The notes beneath the pieces are model-generated. The model was not told the DNA's origin, searched no databases, and saw only the letters and a list, made by a program, of their open reading frames with translations. A stretch of DNA of 46,561 nt, taken from Nemertoderma westbladi. Taxonomy: Eukaryota > Xenacoelomorpha > Nemertodermatida > Nemertodermatidae. The first letter of the stretch is position 1; each line of letters begins with the position of its first letter. Shown here piece after piece: positions 10,243-20,396 of this stretch. Position numbers and translations under genes: made by a program. The stretch spans positions 1 to 46,561 of the forward strand of contig JAUCBJ010007548.1 in assembly GCA_032718475.1 (NCBI GenBank). The letters are read 5' to 3'.

Positions 10243-12180
10243 TCATCGTAAACTCAACACGAAGCTGTTGGTGGATAGATCGTTTACCATATCGAGATGG
10301 ATAGCTCTACAAGTCATACAAACGAAGATGACACACCATCTCTTGACTATAGTCCGGGCACGATATACTTCAATAGGGCCAAATAAATCCACACCGGTAT
10401 TAGTAAAGGGTGGTTCATAGAAGCTTACTCTTTCCCTAGGTAATTCTGCCTCTCGCTGTGTTAAAGGCCTACTGAATGCTTTCCTACAGGGTATGCAGTT
10501 CCTAAGAACTTGGTTCAGAGCCCTACGGGGTTTATAAAAATAGTAGCGAGTTCGAATTTCGCTCAGAACTCGTTCTCTACCAGCATGGTACAGTTTGCTA
10601 TGAACATCTACAATTATCTTGATTTGTATGTCAAGATTTCTAATGAGGATGGGAAACTTAGTGTCAAAGGATAATGGGGCGTTGGTCAGCCTGCCTCCAA
10701 CACGTATTAACCCATCTATCATGGTACTAGAGAAGCGATCCCTTAAGCGCATCTGTGGATTTCTTAACAACAGGAAATACTTATCGGGATCCTCATAGCA
10801 TTGTAGAAGTCTCAGCATCTGTTTGTTGGTTTCATCATGCTCCTGGTAACTGATCTTCTCCTTTAGAAACCTGTCGGATATCTTGTATTGGGGAAGGTCT
10901 TTAACAACATGGACTCGTGCAGATGTTGATGGAGCATCATCACTATGGGTCTTTGTCCCGGAGTAACGATGATGAAAACATCGTTTTAAATAGGTGACAG
11001 CTTTACAGAGCCGATTCCAGGAACTGTAGTGACGTATCGCTCTCTGCAAGAGAGGTGAGAGTCCTTGTGAGATATCTGGTATTCCAGATTTCCAATCCTT
11101 GTCACGGATTTCCAAGACTTCTTTAGTCGTGGCGGTGGGTTTCTGATCCAAAGCATCCTCTCCGGAAGTAAATAATACAGATAGATCAACCGCAGGTTTA
11201 AACAACTTCGATGTACTCGCTCGAGTTTTGGGTTTAACTTTCTCCGCTCCCTTGGCCTGTCTGATCTCTGCTGTTGTGAGATGGGGAGGCCATTCTTCTT
11301 CTTCTCTGTAGAGAAAGTCGGGTCCTCCTAACCATTCGGGAGTATTTACCAATTCCTTTGGAGTCGCTCCTCGGGACGCGATGTCTGCTGGATTTATCGT
11401 TCCGGGGCAATGTCTCCATTGGTCCATCGTCGTGCGACTAAGTATGATGGCTACCCTGTTGGTAACGAAGACGCTGAACTGACAGACTTCATTGGTTATA
11501 TACTCTAACACGAGTAAAGCGTCGGTCCAATAGACAGTTTTCTCTAATGGATAGTCAATCTGTTCTGTTACATTCCGGCCGATGGCTGTAGCGTATAGAG
11601 CCGCTTTTAACTCCGCGCGAGGAACTTTCAACTTGTTGTTGATTAATGCCTTAGAAGTAACTAAGGCGACTTTGATTCCATCCGGAGTTTCCACTCTTAG
11701 ATAGGCTACTATACCTATTCCCATATCGCTGGCGTCTCCAAACACATGGAGTTGATAGGAATACGTAGGGAGAACATGACCAAAATATGAACGGGAAATT
11801 ATAAAATCCTCGATAGCTGGCAGAGAATCTTCCCATTTCATCCACTTCTTCAATAATTCTCCCTTAAGTGGATCGTCCCATGAGTGGTTTTCAAGCCACA
11901 TTTGTTGTACCAAACTACGAGCAATCAATATAACTGGGCTAATAAATCCCAATGGATCGAAATAAGTGCTCAGTATACTTAAGCAAATCCGTTTGGTTCG
12001 AACTGGATTATCTCGCTGTTTTAGCTGGAAAAACAGGATATCTCGCTCTGTGTCCCATTTCAAGCCGAGTGTCTTGGTTTCTGGCAGATCATCTTTGATC
12101 AAATCGAGATCTTTCGCTCCTCGATCCTCCGCAGGGATCGACTCCAGAAACTCACGGGAGTTGCTGGTGAATTTGGTTAA
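10243..12180 (-). CDS. pol: BEL/Pao pol: end of reverse transcriptase, RNase H, integrase N-terminal half
   Basis: About 645 codons open in the frame of the upstream gag-pol frame, from which a single TGA (12181-12183) separates it. In order: the LTKFTSNS and GLKWD segments that follow the polymerase in BEL/Pao elements, an RNase H-like domain with its Asp in HVFGDASDMG (about 11720-11755), Glu in AELKAALYA and Asp in VYWTDALL, an HHCC zinc-binding integrase domain (HAGRERVLSEIR through CIPCRKAF, about 10480-10620), and the first catalytic Asp in GVDLFGPIEV (about 10370-10397). It ends at a TGA at 10243. The first ATG in the usual sense is inside the frame, which again shows it is a polyprotein piece and not a separate gene. 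Confidence 0.88.
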   Translation of the reverse strand, partial: LTKFTSNSREFLESIPAEDRGAKDLDLIKDDLPETKTLGLKWDTERDILFFQLKQRDNPVRTKRICLSILSTYFDPLGFISPVILIARSLVQQMWLENHSWDDPLKGELLKKWMKWEDSLPAIEDFIISRSYFGHVLPTYSYQLHVFGDASDMGIGIVAYLRVETPDGIKVALVTSKALINNKLKVPRAELKAALYATAIGRNVTEQIDYPLEKTVYWTDALLVLEYITNEVCQFSVFVTNRVAIILSRTTMDQWRHCPGTINPADIASRGATPKELVNTPEWLGGPDFLYREEEEWPPHLTTAEIRQAKGAEKVKPKTRASTSKLFKPAVDLSVLFTSGEDALDQKPTATTKEVLEIRDKDWKSGIPDISQGLSPLLQRAIRHYSSWNRLCKAVTYLKRCFHHRYSGTKTHSDDAPSTSARVHVVKDLPQYKISDRFLKEKISYQEHDETNKQMLRLLQCYEDPDKYFLLLRNPQMRLRDRFSSTMIDGLIRVGGRLTNAPLSFDTKFPILIRNLDIQIKIIVDVHSKLYHAGRERVLSEIRTRYYFYKPRRALNQVLRNCIPCRKAFSRPLTQREAELPRERVSFYEPPFTNTGVDLFGPIEVYRARTIVKRWCVIFVCMTCRAIHLDMVNDLSTNSFVLSLR

Positions 12181-15057
12181 TCAAAATCCACCTCTTTTTA
12201 AGCACTCTACCGTTCCTTTAGCGACTTCAATGGCTTCCTCAACTGATGGAAGGGACTTCAGATTGTCGTCCATGTATATGTCTCTCTTGATGTTGTCGAT
12301 CACTTCCTTAGAGAATGCCTCTCGGTTGTCCTCTGCAGTGGTACGCACTACCGAACAGGCGTTGGAAGGGCTTGAGATTATCCCGAAGGCCTGGATGGTC
12401 ATCCAGTACTCCACCGGTTTCTGGTTGAGATCTCCTTCGGGCCACCACAGAAATCGTAGACTATCTCGATCCCTATCTAGCACCTTGACTTGTAAGAACA
12501 TGCCTTCTATATCGGAGGCGAAAGCAATCGAATATTGTCTCAATCTTAAAAGAATTCCCAACAAAGATTGAAGCAAGTTGGGTCCGGGTAACAATTCAGA
12601 GTTAAGGGATTGACCCATGTAAAGAGCGGAGCCATCAAACACTACTCTCACTTCGTGTGGCTTACCGGGTTTAGGAACGTAATGGTGAGTTAAGTAATAC
12701 GTTCTTTCAGTCACAGGTGTTTCTTCCGGTACTCTCTCCGCGTATCCCTTACTAATAAATTTTTCCAGCTGTGTTTGATACATTGCTTTAGCTGAAGAAT
12801 TAGCCGTAAGGCGTCGATGGAGTTGCGCGATTCTTTTTTCCGCCAAAGGTCTGTTATTGATGAACTTCGGTTCTCTCTTGCGAAAAGGTAAACCGACTTC
12901 GTACCTTCCTTGATCTTTGAGGAAACGTGTAGTTGTCTCTTGGATCTGCTTGGCCCTTTCCTCTTCCACCGACAAGGCTTTATCGTAGGAATTGGGCTCT
13001 ACCGCCTCTTGCGTAAAGAATCGTACAGCATGCTCATCTCGAGTCTTGGCATTGCAATGCTCAATGACGTCATTTAACTCGTCGTTATAAGCTTCTCGTT
13101 CAGATGGATAGAGAAGTTGACATAAGTTAACTTGGTTTTGCCAAGCCTCGTTTTCCTTAAGGAGATCGATGGTATTCTCCTCATCAAAAAGCTGGTGAAC
13201 GTCGTCGTTATCTGAGGAGTATGGAATTCCCTCAGTTGAATCGTCTCCCTCACTAGCATCATCTTCCCATTCACTCACCTGGCAGACTCTCTCTTGCAGT
13301 AGTCTTTCTCTGAGTGTTCTACGGGAAGGGCCAGTAAAGTACCAACCTACTCTAGTTCTTAACGCATAGGTCTGTAGGGGCTGCGGTTGAGCAGGCCGTT
13401 TCTCTAATGTCTCCAGCGCCTCATGCGCGTTTTGGCCAATGAGTATTTGCACTCCAGGATAATCAGTCTGGAATCGAGGTATGTTAAGATGTTGAATGCT
13501 CTCATCCTCGTCCCAATTATAAAGGTCTGCTTGAGTAGTAGCGAAGTTCTTTATAGCCACCATTTTCACTGACCTTATGCTATGTTCTCCTAGTTCGTCC
13601 TGGGGGGTGGACAACGCTCCTACATAATAATCCGCTGTGATTGTAGATTTCCAAACTTGCATAATGCCGGACATGTTGAGCTTAGTTTGGAACTTGGGTT
13701 GTCCAGCAAATATATCTTCGGCTAGCTCTTTGTCGATGAATGTTCCTGTGCTGCCGGAGTCCAGGAGGGCGTTCACTACATAACTCCGTTTAGGTCCGTG
13801 AACCCTTACCTGCACCACAGGAAACTCTCGGATCCCTACATTGGAAGATGGCTCTTTCCAAGATGGTTGTCGTTCAGAAGTAGTTAGAGTGAAGTCGTTG
13901 TCTGTATCCTTTTCATAGGTGAGTGCTCGATACACTGCGGTATTTATCATGTAACAGGATTCATTTTCGTCGGAGAACTCGTCTGTATAGAATCCTTCCA
14001 TCTCAGATTGATCAGTGTCGTTCACATCACTGAATTGGACATGTAGCTCGGAATCACTTACCTGATTCGGACTATTTCGATCGAATTCAGCGTGCAACAA
14101 GATATGATGTTTCGCACCACACTTTGCACACCTTATGTCAGAGAAACAGGTACGCCGTTGGTGTCCTTGTCTGAGGCAATTATAACATAACCGCTTATCC
14201 CACATGACTTCGCGTCTCTCCGTTAATGACTTCTTCAGGAATTCATCACACATATTCAAACGGTGGGTCCCGTCACACAGCGCACATTTCGGTTTGATGT
14301 TACTTACCTTATTTTGAGTCACATTGTGTACACTTGCCCTTTCTTCGGGCTTTCTCACCGGAATTCTCTTGGGAGACGTGGGAGGAGTTTTTCTTACCTG
14401 TTCTCTCCTGTCATTTGCTCGAGACTTGAATTTACTTACCTGATCTTTAGGCATTTTATTGACATAATAAGATCTATCAGTGTCTTTCCCGCTATCTTCT
14501 CCTTGAGAAGTCTGGCTTTCGCCGTCGTCTGTATAACACACTGGTGTTACCTTTCTCCTAGAGACGGGTTTTTCACTTACCTTGTTTTCCGGTGTCTTCT
14601 CTCGGGACTGCTTGAGGAGTTGCAATTTCACTTCTCCATCCAAGAATGACATGAGATCAGCCATGGTAGGGTCTCGTCGTTGTTGTTCCATCATATATAG
14701 TACTTTCTTATCCCAGCGTGTGCCTACCCCACCTTTCGGTAAAGTAGAAGCCACAGCTCCAATGACCATAGAACTTTGGTATTCATGAGACTTACCTAAC
14801 CAATCTAATTGTCTACAGATCTCTTGAATCTCATCGGAAAACTCTATTATCCCACTGCTGATGAACTTTCTGGGCGCTACTAATTTTGCATATAAATACT
14901 TAGCGATATTATTCCTATTACCATACCTGATGTTTAGTGTGTCCCAAACTTGTCTTAATCCGTCTGGATGTCCAATAAACTTTAACGCCATTAACTTGGG
15001 AGATCCTTCCAAGCACTCGATGAGGTATCTAAGTTTTTCTCCATTAGATAGTACAGA
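12181..15057 (-). CDS. gag-pol: BEL/Pao gag-pol: gag C-terminus, zinc knuckles, protease, reverse transcriptase
   Basis: Open from the insertion border at 15057 to a TGA at 12181, about 959 codons. It starts inside the DUF1759-like gag domain (LSNGEKLRYL, RYGNRNNIAKYL). Next come three Cys/His knuckles (about 14236-14287, 14148-14189 and 14094-14135, the middle one CYNCLRQGH) and a pepsin-like retroviral protease with LLDSGSTGTFID (DSG near 13755-13765). After an acidic spacer comes the polymerase, with VVFDGSALYMGQSLN, SDIEGMFLQV and YMDD at 12265-12276. Gag, protease and polymerase share one frame, as is common in BEL/Pao. The upstream part of gag lies at 18003-18919, cut off by the nested insertion. 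Confidence 0.92.
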   Translation of the reverse strand, partial: SVLSNGEKLRYLIECLEGSPKLMALKFIGHPDGLRQVWDTLNIRYGNRNNIAKYLYAKLVAPRKFISSGIIEFSDEIQEICRQLDWLGKSHEYQSSMVIGAVASTLPKGGVGTRWDKKVLYMMEQQRRDPTMADLMSFLDGEVKLQLLKQSREKTPENKVSEKPVSRRKVTPVCYTDDGESQTSQGEDSGKDTDRSYYVNKMPKDQVSKFKSRANDRREQVRKTPPTSPKRIPVRKPEERASVHNVTQNKVSNIKPKCALCDGTHRLNMCDEFLKKSLTERREVMWDKRLCYNCLRQGHQRRTCFSDIRCAKCGAKHHILLHAEFDRNSPNQVSDSELHVQFSDVNDTDQSEMEGFYTDEFSDENESCYMINTAVYRALTYEKDTDNDFTLTTSERQPSWKEPSSNVGIREFPVVQVRVHGPKRSYVVNALLDSGSTGTFIDKELAEDIFAGQPKFQTKLNMSGIMQVWKSTITADYYVGALSTPQDELGEHSIRSVKMVAIKNFATTQADLYNWDEDESIQHLNIPRFQTDYPGVQILIGQNAHEALETLEKRPAQPQPLQTYALRTRVGWYFTGPSRRTLRERLLQERVCQVSEWEDDASEGDDSTEGIPYSSDNDDVHQLFDEENTIDLLKENEAWQNQVNLCQLLYPSEREAYNDELNDVIEHCNAKTRDEHAVRFFTQEAVEPNSYDKALSVEEERAKQIQETTTRFLKDQGRYEVGLPFRKREPKFINNRPLAEKRIAQLHRRLTANSSAKAMYQTQLEKFISKGYAERVPEETPVTERTYYLTHHYVPKPGKPHEVRVVFDGSALYMGQSLNSELLPGPNLLQSLLGILLRLRQYSIAFASDIEGMFLQVKVLDRDRDSLRFLWWPEGDLNQKPVEYWMTIQAFGIISSPSNACSVVRTTAEDNREAFSKEVIDNIKRDIYMDDNLKSLPSVEEAIEVAKGTVECLKRGGF

Positions 15058-15470
15058 CCCGGGTTGAGATTCTTAGTATATTTCCTAAGTTCTAAACAAG
15101 TCTGCTTAGAAAGGCTTAGAACGCTTAGCAACGCTGGTGCAAAGGGTGAGTAAAGTACTTAACAAATTTTCCAATTTCATAAAAATGACATTGCAAGTTT
15201 ATAATGTTTAGTAAGTTGTTGCTATGTGACTGACAAGTATTACAGGATATATAAACGTGCTTTATATGTAACCGATGATATATGCAAGCACTTTGCAAGT
15301 GTAATGAACTAATAACATGCGCATTACAAATCTAGCATATATCTGTAACCTATATATTCCCGGCACTAGTTCGAACCTGCGTCGCAAATTTTTTTAAGTA
15401 ATAATTATTTTTGAAAAATAAATGTTGTGGGAAGAGTGGCGGTTAGCTTTCGAATGAAAGTAAATGATGA

Positions 15471-15594
15471 CCCCCCCCCCCCCCCTCTGAGACAAGAGAA
15501 ACAACACACGGAACATCATAGTGAGTGATGTACTGTATGCTATGCACTTGTGTTTGGTTTGATACTCTTTGTTGCAACCCCCCCCCCCCTCCCC
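15471..15594. repeat. Two poly-C tracts in the nested element
   Basis: About 16 C residues at 15471-15486 and a C-rich run at about 15579-15594, with an ordinary AT-rich spacer between them. Simple-sequence tracts prone to length change. Confidence 0.8.
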
Positions 15595-16359
15595 TATGAC
15601 ATATGTAAACAAATTAATACCGAGACTCAATGTTTTTAATATAAACAACATATAAACAAACATATTATTACTGTACGTTACATACACATCAGATCTAAAC
15701 GCGTAAATACTGTAGGTCTACACTAAAACACAGTTACGTCGGAAAAATTTATCCAAAAAGTTCAAAAATGGTATTCCTCATTTCTGTTTATGCAATAATA
15801 CTATTTAATTCAAATTTGTAATCTTATCAAGCGCTACAGTAGATTACGATTTGAGCACGAAATAAAATAGAAAATTTATCACCCGTCATATAAAGTTACC
15901 AATAACATCATCATATTATATTATAACTATATGGATTGCAGCAATTGTATTTTGAACATTAGGGTTAACTTTTCCCAACGAAAATAGTGGTTCAATGAAT
16001 ACATTAAAATTAGAAATACATACACAGAAACATTAAAAATGATTTTAGACATGTTCAAAATCATTAATACAAGGAATTCCAAATAATGAAGTGCTACGGC
16101 TACCATTCATAGTACTGGTATTGTAGATATAGATATAAGGTTATTATTGAGATTAGATGCAGGATAACTAGCGGTTCATTGTGGTGGTCCAGTTGAATTT
16201 TAGAGCATTTTTTTTACAATTTCGTTACCGGTACTACCCGGTGTCTGTGAGAAAAGACGGTTTCCTTGGGAAAATGTCTGGAAAACACAGAATAAAAAAT
16301 CAGGGAAAATATTTTTAAAGTAGGCCTACTTTTTTATCTTCATTTTGTTATTTTTTATT

Positions 16360-16375
16360 GGGAGCTGCCGCTCCC
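16360..16375. repeat. Perfect 6-bp-stem hairpin GGGAGC/GCTCCC
   Basis: GGGAGC, loop TGCC, GCTCCC, followed by ATACCCCAGACCCCCG. It resembles a transposon-end motif but no partner end was found. Confidence 0.5.
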
Positions 16376-16589
16376 ATACCCCAGACCCCCGTTTAGTACA
16401 ATGAAACAGCTTTAACAATAATATAATATAAAGCAAAATTACAATTAATATTATACTCTGAGAGTTTTACAAGAACCTACAGTAACTATAATGCCAAATA
16501 GATAACACAGATACAAATAAGAGAAAGCACAACACAACATAGTTTACAGATTCAGTTTACAGCGTCAGACGAGTGGAGTGATCGGCAAT

Positions 16590-17130
16590 CCATCCTCCGT
16601 ACCCAGACCACTGTGCCACTATAGCCTCGACTCCCTGATGCAATGAGAAGCCCCTCGAACTATGGCGAACTGCACACGGCGGCGAACCCACTCCATGACG
16701 GTGCTATAAGGTCTGTCCCAGTTGTGGTGTAACCTATCAGCGAAGATACTCGGGAGCTTGTTGGCATGCGGTGCCAGAACTCCATTCTACGGAGAGACAA
16801 GAGACTACGAAGGGTGCAAAAGTCCGCTCTCCTCTGTCTCGCTGGTTCCACATATAGTGCGGTTTTAGCGTCCTCCACAGATTCTAGGACCCTCATCGGG
16901 GGGCGTCCCGCATATGGCTCGGCGTCATCGGTTTACGACCCTGATATCTAACAACGCCTGAGTCTGCCGGTTGAATGCCCCCCGAACTCATACATCACAC
17001 CAAGTCCTGCCTCTCCACTTAATCCAGGCTGGTCTCTGACTATGGGTTCCGACTGTCACGTTTCGTGGTCCAAATGCTAGAGAGGCCAGATCCCCAACAA
17101 CATCACGGAGTTCAATATATGTCTTTGGAT
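16590..17130 (-). pseudogene. Degenerate C-terminal fragment of a retroelement polymerase protein
   Basis: A GC-richer island in AT-rich sequence whose minus-strand translation, across several frames, contains recognisable pieces: FNRQTQALLDIRVV (about 16955-16915), then VLESVEDAKT, then VMEWVRRRVQFAIVRG (about 16710-16660). This order matches the C-terminal part that follows reverse transcriptase in a widespread family of metazoan retroelement proteins. I know the pattern from that family and cannot name the clade safely. There are several frameshifts and stops; one 78-codon frame (16896-16660) survives by chance. It is a dead fragment carried within the nested element. Confidence 0.5.
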
Positions 17131-17697
17131 TATGAGGCCTTTTTTAAATTCCAATTCTTCCAAAGTCAATTGTTATTAATCAAATTTCACTAACATTCAA
17201 ATAACTTGAATTTTAATTGTATCAATTAGGCATTAATTCAATTAAATTGTCAATTAGCAACAATCGGACAATTAGGCAAACCATAAATATTTCATTAACG
17301 ATATAGACAGTACAAACAAAACAAATAAACAATAAACAAAACAAGTATACAAAAGGCACTAAACAATTAAAGATTACAAAACTCTATAAATAATAACAAA
17401 ATTAAAGAGTACAAAATACAATAAACAATTGAATTGAAGTAAACAAACAGCAATAAAGCTACCAGTATAAATTAAAGTAACAAAACGCTATACACTATTT
17501 ATTAAAGTAAGCAAAACTCATTAAACAATTAAACGTAAATAAAGAAAACTCAATAAACGCAACTCTGCAGTTCAGCAGTAGGCCTACTGACCACAAAATG
17601 ACTGAATGAGTCATTTATTGGCGGTGGATCATGTGACTGATTTTTAATTGCAATGCGTGTCAAGCACCACTAAAGTTCTTATTAAATTTTTGTCAAG

Positions 17698-17837
17698 TTA
17701 TAAAGTCAACGAAAGTATGTTCTAGGTATACAAAATTTGTTAAAAATTTGCTAAGTGCATTGCATGATTATAAAGTCATCGAAATTATATTCTAGGTATA
17801 CAAAATTTGTTAAGAATTTGTTAAGTGCATTGCATGA
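17698..17837. repeat. 70-bp tandem duplication near the end of the nested element
   Basis: TTATAAAGTCA starts at 17698 and at 17768. Both units run through TATACAAAATTTGTTAA to GTGCATTGCATGA with few differences. Confidence 0.85.
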
Positions 17838-18002
17838 TAAGTGCCCACCCAAATATTTCTTAAAATCTATACTGTACTTGGCAAGTATTTTTTAATTCCT
17901 TAACAAATAATGCAAAATGTGGTAATTGTAAAAATTTAGTAAAATTATCATGCCAGTACCTTGCCATTAGGTAGTACTTTACTAATATGATAAGATTCTC
18001 AA

Positions 18003-18919
18003 CCCGGGGAGTTCTGTATGTTATCTTTGTAATATTCATTAAAAGGTAACCATTTCATCTCATCTCCATTGAATTTGACTATCTCTCCCACCTTCACCGC
18101 TTGACGGGCTTCGGTTCTAGCCATTTGACGCGTAAAACTTTCTTGGGCCATCGTGTTATTTAATATCGAGTTATCGGTATATAAATTTCTCGGATTATGA
18201 TCAGGTCTATAGGGAATGTCATTATCAACAGGTCTATAATTACCCTTAATAGGGTTCACTATAGGAGTTTCTACTTCGCTAGCAGTATAGATGCGTGTAG
18301 GCTCCACACCTTGCGCATGAGATATTTCAGACCTAACAGGTTGACACATTGTTACAGGGGGTGGTGGTATACCCTTTTGTAAATTTACTAATTTATCGCG
18401 TTCTAGCGCGATATTTTGCTGCACTTCTTGCAACTCTAGCCTACTTTCCCTTACTGTGCCCTTTAACTGTTGAACAGTCCCTTCTAACTCTCGGACCTGT
18501 TGAGAGGAGCGTGCTTGATTCTCCTCCATCTTTCCGAGGAGAATGTCCATCCCCCGCCGTCTCTCGTCCACCCAATCAACCGCCGAAACGGGATCCGCCA
18601 ACGTCGTAGCGGGCAGACGAGGGACAACGGGCGACAAATCAGTAATATTTCGCTCGGGGTCCAGGACCTGAACTGTCTTCTGGGCAGTTCTACTGGGCAC
18701 AGGTAGCTTAGTGCTATGCAGAGGGAATGTAGAGGTAGCTTCAGGGAGCACAGGTGTGTCTATCACCGAAGGGGTGATTTCAATAACAGGCCTAATTATT
18801 TCAGGCTCATCTACTATAGTAGGGAGTCTTTCTATTTTAATTATTTGGTCTGTGGGTTCTGTACTGCCTAAGTCGGTGTTATTTAGTTGCCTTCTAACAG
18901 CTGGAGGCAAATCAGGCAA
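18003..18919 (-). CDS. gag: BEL/Pao gag middle part, copy B (ends at nested insertion)
   Basis: About 306 codons open between an upstream stop near 18922 and an artificial stop (17999-18001) created by the nested element. It contains a Pro/Val-rich section, a coiled coil (about 18540-18390) with about 17 residues not present in copy A, the CQPVRSE word and a Tyr/Asn-rich section. It ends with the start of the DUF1759-like domain (FNGDEMKWLPFNEYYKDNIQ), which continues at 15057. It lacks its own start: it is separated from the preceding gag piece by a TAA (at about 18941-18943) and a TGA (18968-18970), each one base from a sense codon in copy A. Confidence 0.7.
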
Positions 18920-18967
18920 TTTCTGACGGTGGAATGTTCTTTAACGTCTGCTTAGACGAGATCTATT

Positions 18968-19552
18968 TCATTTGCCTTCAGTATCGGTGGTATCGCCTTC
19001 TTCAGATGATGTATATCCCTGTCTTTTGGGAGTAGATCGATTCATCATTTGCATATTACTAGCTGTTAACTGTTTACTGAAGTCGTCTTGCTTCTCTTGA
19101 AGATTTTCCAACTCCAGTTGGGTGATCTCTTCAGCCGCTCTCTGTTCTGCTTCCGCCACCGCTGCCGCTTTTGCCTCTGCCGCTGCCGCTTTTGCCTCTG
19201 CCGCTGTCGCTTTTGCCTTTGCCTCGGCTTCTGCTGCTGCCGCTTTTGCCTCTGCCGCTGCTTCTGCCAAGGTCGCCTTTCTTTCTGCCTCTGCCACTGC
19301 TGCTATCTTTCTGTCTTCTATACGTTTTTTCCTTACTTGTTCTTCCTTTTCTCTAGCGATGTGGAGTTGTTCATCGAATTTAGCTTGGTTCGCCGCTAAC
19401 CTATCTACATCTATTGCATCCAACACACGCTGGGCTCCTTCACTATTAGGGCTAAGTCCATCTAGCCTTCTCCTCAACTCTTCATCTCCCAAAAAACGCT
19501 GATAGTCTGACAGATAGATGTCAATGGCATCCTTCTTATGCTTTCCACTGAG
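18968..19552 (-). CDS. gag: BEL/Pao gag coiled-coil part, copy B
   Basis: A frame from about 19552 to a TGA at 18968-18970, without an ATG near its start. It opens with DAIDIYLSDYQRF and DEELRRRLDGL and has a long run of Ala/Glu/Lys heptads (about 19340-19130) forming a coiled coil, followed by a Ser/Thr-rich linker. It aligns with copy A at 1335-735; the coiled coil differs in length and in Ala-rich repeats, as expected of slippage. The stop at 18968 is GGA in copy A. It is joined to the N-terminal gag frame (20396-19536) only through a frame change, discussed under findings. Confidence 0.65.
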   Translation of the reverse strand, partial: LSGKHKKDAIDIYLSDYQRFLGDEELRRRLDGLSPNSEGAQRVLDAIDVDRLAANQAKFDEQLHIAREKEEQVRKKRIEDRKIAAVAEAERKATLAEAAAEAKAAAAEAEAKAKATAAEAKAAAAEAKAAAVAEAEQRAAEEITQLELENLQEKQDDFSKQLTASNMQMMNRSTPKRQGYTSSEEGDTTDTEGK

Positions 19553-20396
19553 CTGCTCCTTGAACCTGGCGACTCACCCGTTGAAACCAAGTCTTTACGG
19601 CAACTTGCAACGACGTGTCTTGTCTTCGTTTAGAAGCCTCCTCAAAGGCCGATAATATTAACCTGATTCGTAGAATTCTTTCTCTTACTTGATAAAGCAG
19701 CTGTCCCTGCTCTTGAGGTCCTTGAGGTTGTTGTAACAGTTGTTTTTCTACTCGCTCCATAGAGCTGAAGAATCCCTGTGCGTATCCGGCTGCGGACCTC
19801 TTCCACACAGCTGGATCTATGGTTTCCTCGGCTACTCCCATCCGGTGTATGTCTTCCCAGGCAGCTTCGGATAAATCAAACGGGAGTCCGGGTCCGGGAA
19901 AGTTCCATTGCGACTCGACCATGGACTTCAGTTCTTCCCTTGTGTATCCAGCATAACTATCTCTAGTTGAACGCTGGCTTCTCGCCCAATCGATCTGGTG
20001 TTCTTCCACAGCGATCAATAATCTAGTGAGTACGGCTGCAGGAAGGATGAGAAGGGGATCTGAATAAGCCTCATCCGTCATCCTTGCTCCGCGTTCGGGT
20101 GTCAGTTCTACCGTATCTTCACTACTGGAGCTGTCGGGCCGCTGAGAAATAAGTTCTTGGCTCGCGGGTTGTTGCTGTTCCGCTGCTTCTTGGTTGCGCT
20201 TGACCTGAGCTCGAGTGCCTATGACAGACCTACGATGTTGGACCAGCCTAGGTTCTTTTATTACTACTGGAGGGATGACCTTCCTCACAGTGGGAGGTGA
20301 ACTGAACTTACGACCAGACGGTTCTACGTCTCTATCTGAGTCGCAGATAGTTACATCTAATAAACTGTCTGACAGGTTCTGCTTAGTATCAGACAT
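19536..20396 (-). CDS. gag: BEL/Pao gag N-terminal frame, copy B
   Basis: 286 codons from the ATG at 20396. The first about 235 residues align with copy A (2112 to about 1409): a Ser/Pro/Gln-rich acidic start, then the conserved DPLLILP to FFSSMERVEKQLL part. Copy B then has about 148 nt of its own, translated as a basic helical stretch with FEEASKRRQDTSLQ and KTWFQRVSRQVQ, before a TAA at 19536. The point of divergence from copy A is directly at a GTAAGAG splice-donor-like word (19688-19682). The following gag part is in the +1 frame. Confidence 0.6.
   Translation of the reverse strand: MSDTKQNLSDSLLDVTICDSDRDVEPSGRKFSSPPTVRKVIPPVVIKEPRLVQHRRSVIGTRAQVKRNQEAAEQQQPASQELISQRPDSSSSEDTVELTPERGARMTDEAYSDPLLILPAAVLTRLLIAVEEHQIDWARSQRSTRDSYAGYTREELKSMVESQWNFPGPGLPFDLSEAAWEDIHRMGVAEETIDPAVWKRSAAGYAQGFFSSMERVEKQLLQQPQGPQEQGQLLYQVRERILRIRLILSAFEEASKRRQDTSLQVAVKTWFQRVSRQVQGAAQWKA

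Larger units (their letters stand above)
15064..18002. mobile_element. Unclassified TIR element nested in BEL gag, with CCCGGG duplication
   Basis: 2939 bp lying between two CCCGGG hexamers (15058-15063 and 18003-18008) inside the gag domain. The ends are inverted: TTGAGATTCTTA at 15064 and, reading in from 18002, TTGAGAATCTTA (11 of 12 match). Gag protein similarity stops exactly at one CCCGGG and resumes at the other. Joining the flanks at one hexamer leaves the two gag halves one base out of frame, so either the duplication is not exactly 6 bp or one flank has since lost or gained a base. No transposase is visible. The interior holds C-tracts, a retroelement remnant and a 70-bp duplication. 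Superfamily not determined. Confidence 0.6.

Noticed and set aside
11966-12571. 201-codon plus-strand frame
   Set aside because: Antisense shadow of the pol gene, which has clear motifs on the minus strand.
15394-15687. 97-codon minus-strand frame with Gly runs
   Set aside because: Produced by poly-C tracts; no coding character.
15064-18002. Solo LTR of another retrotransposon
   Set aside because: If ends are taken as TG..CA the flanking bases no longer form a direct repeat; TTGAGA ends with CCCGGG fit better.
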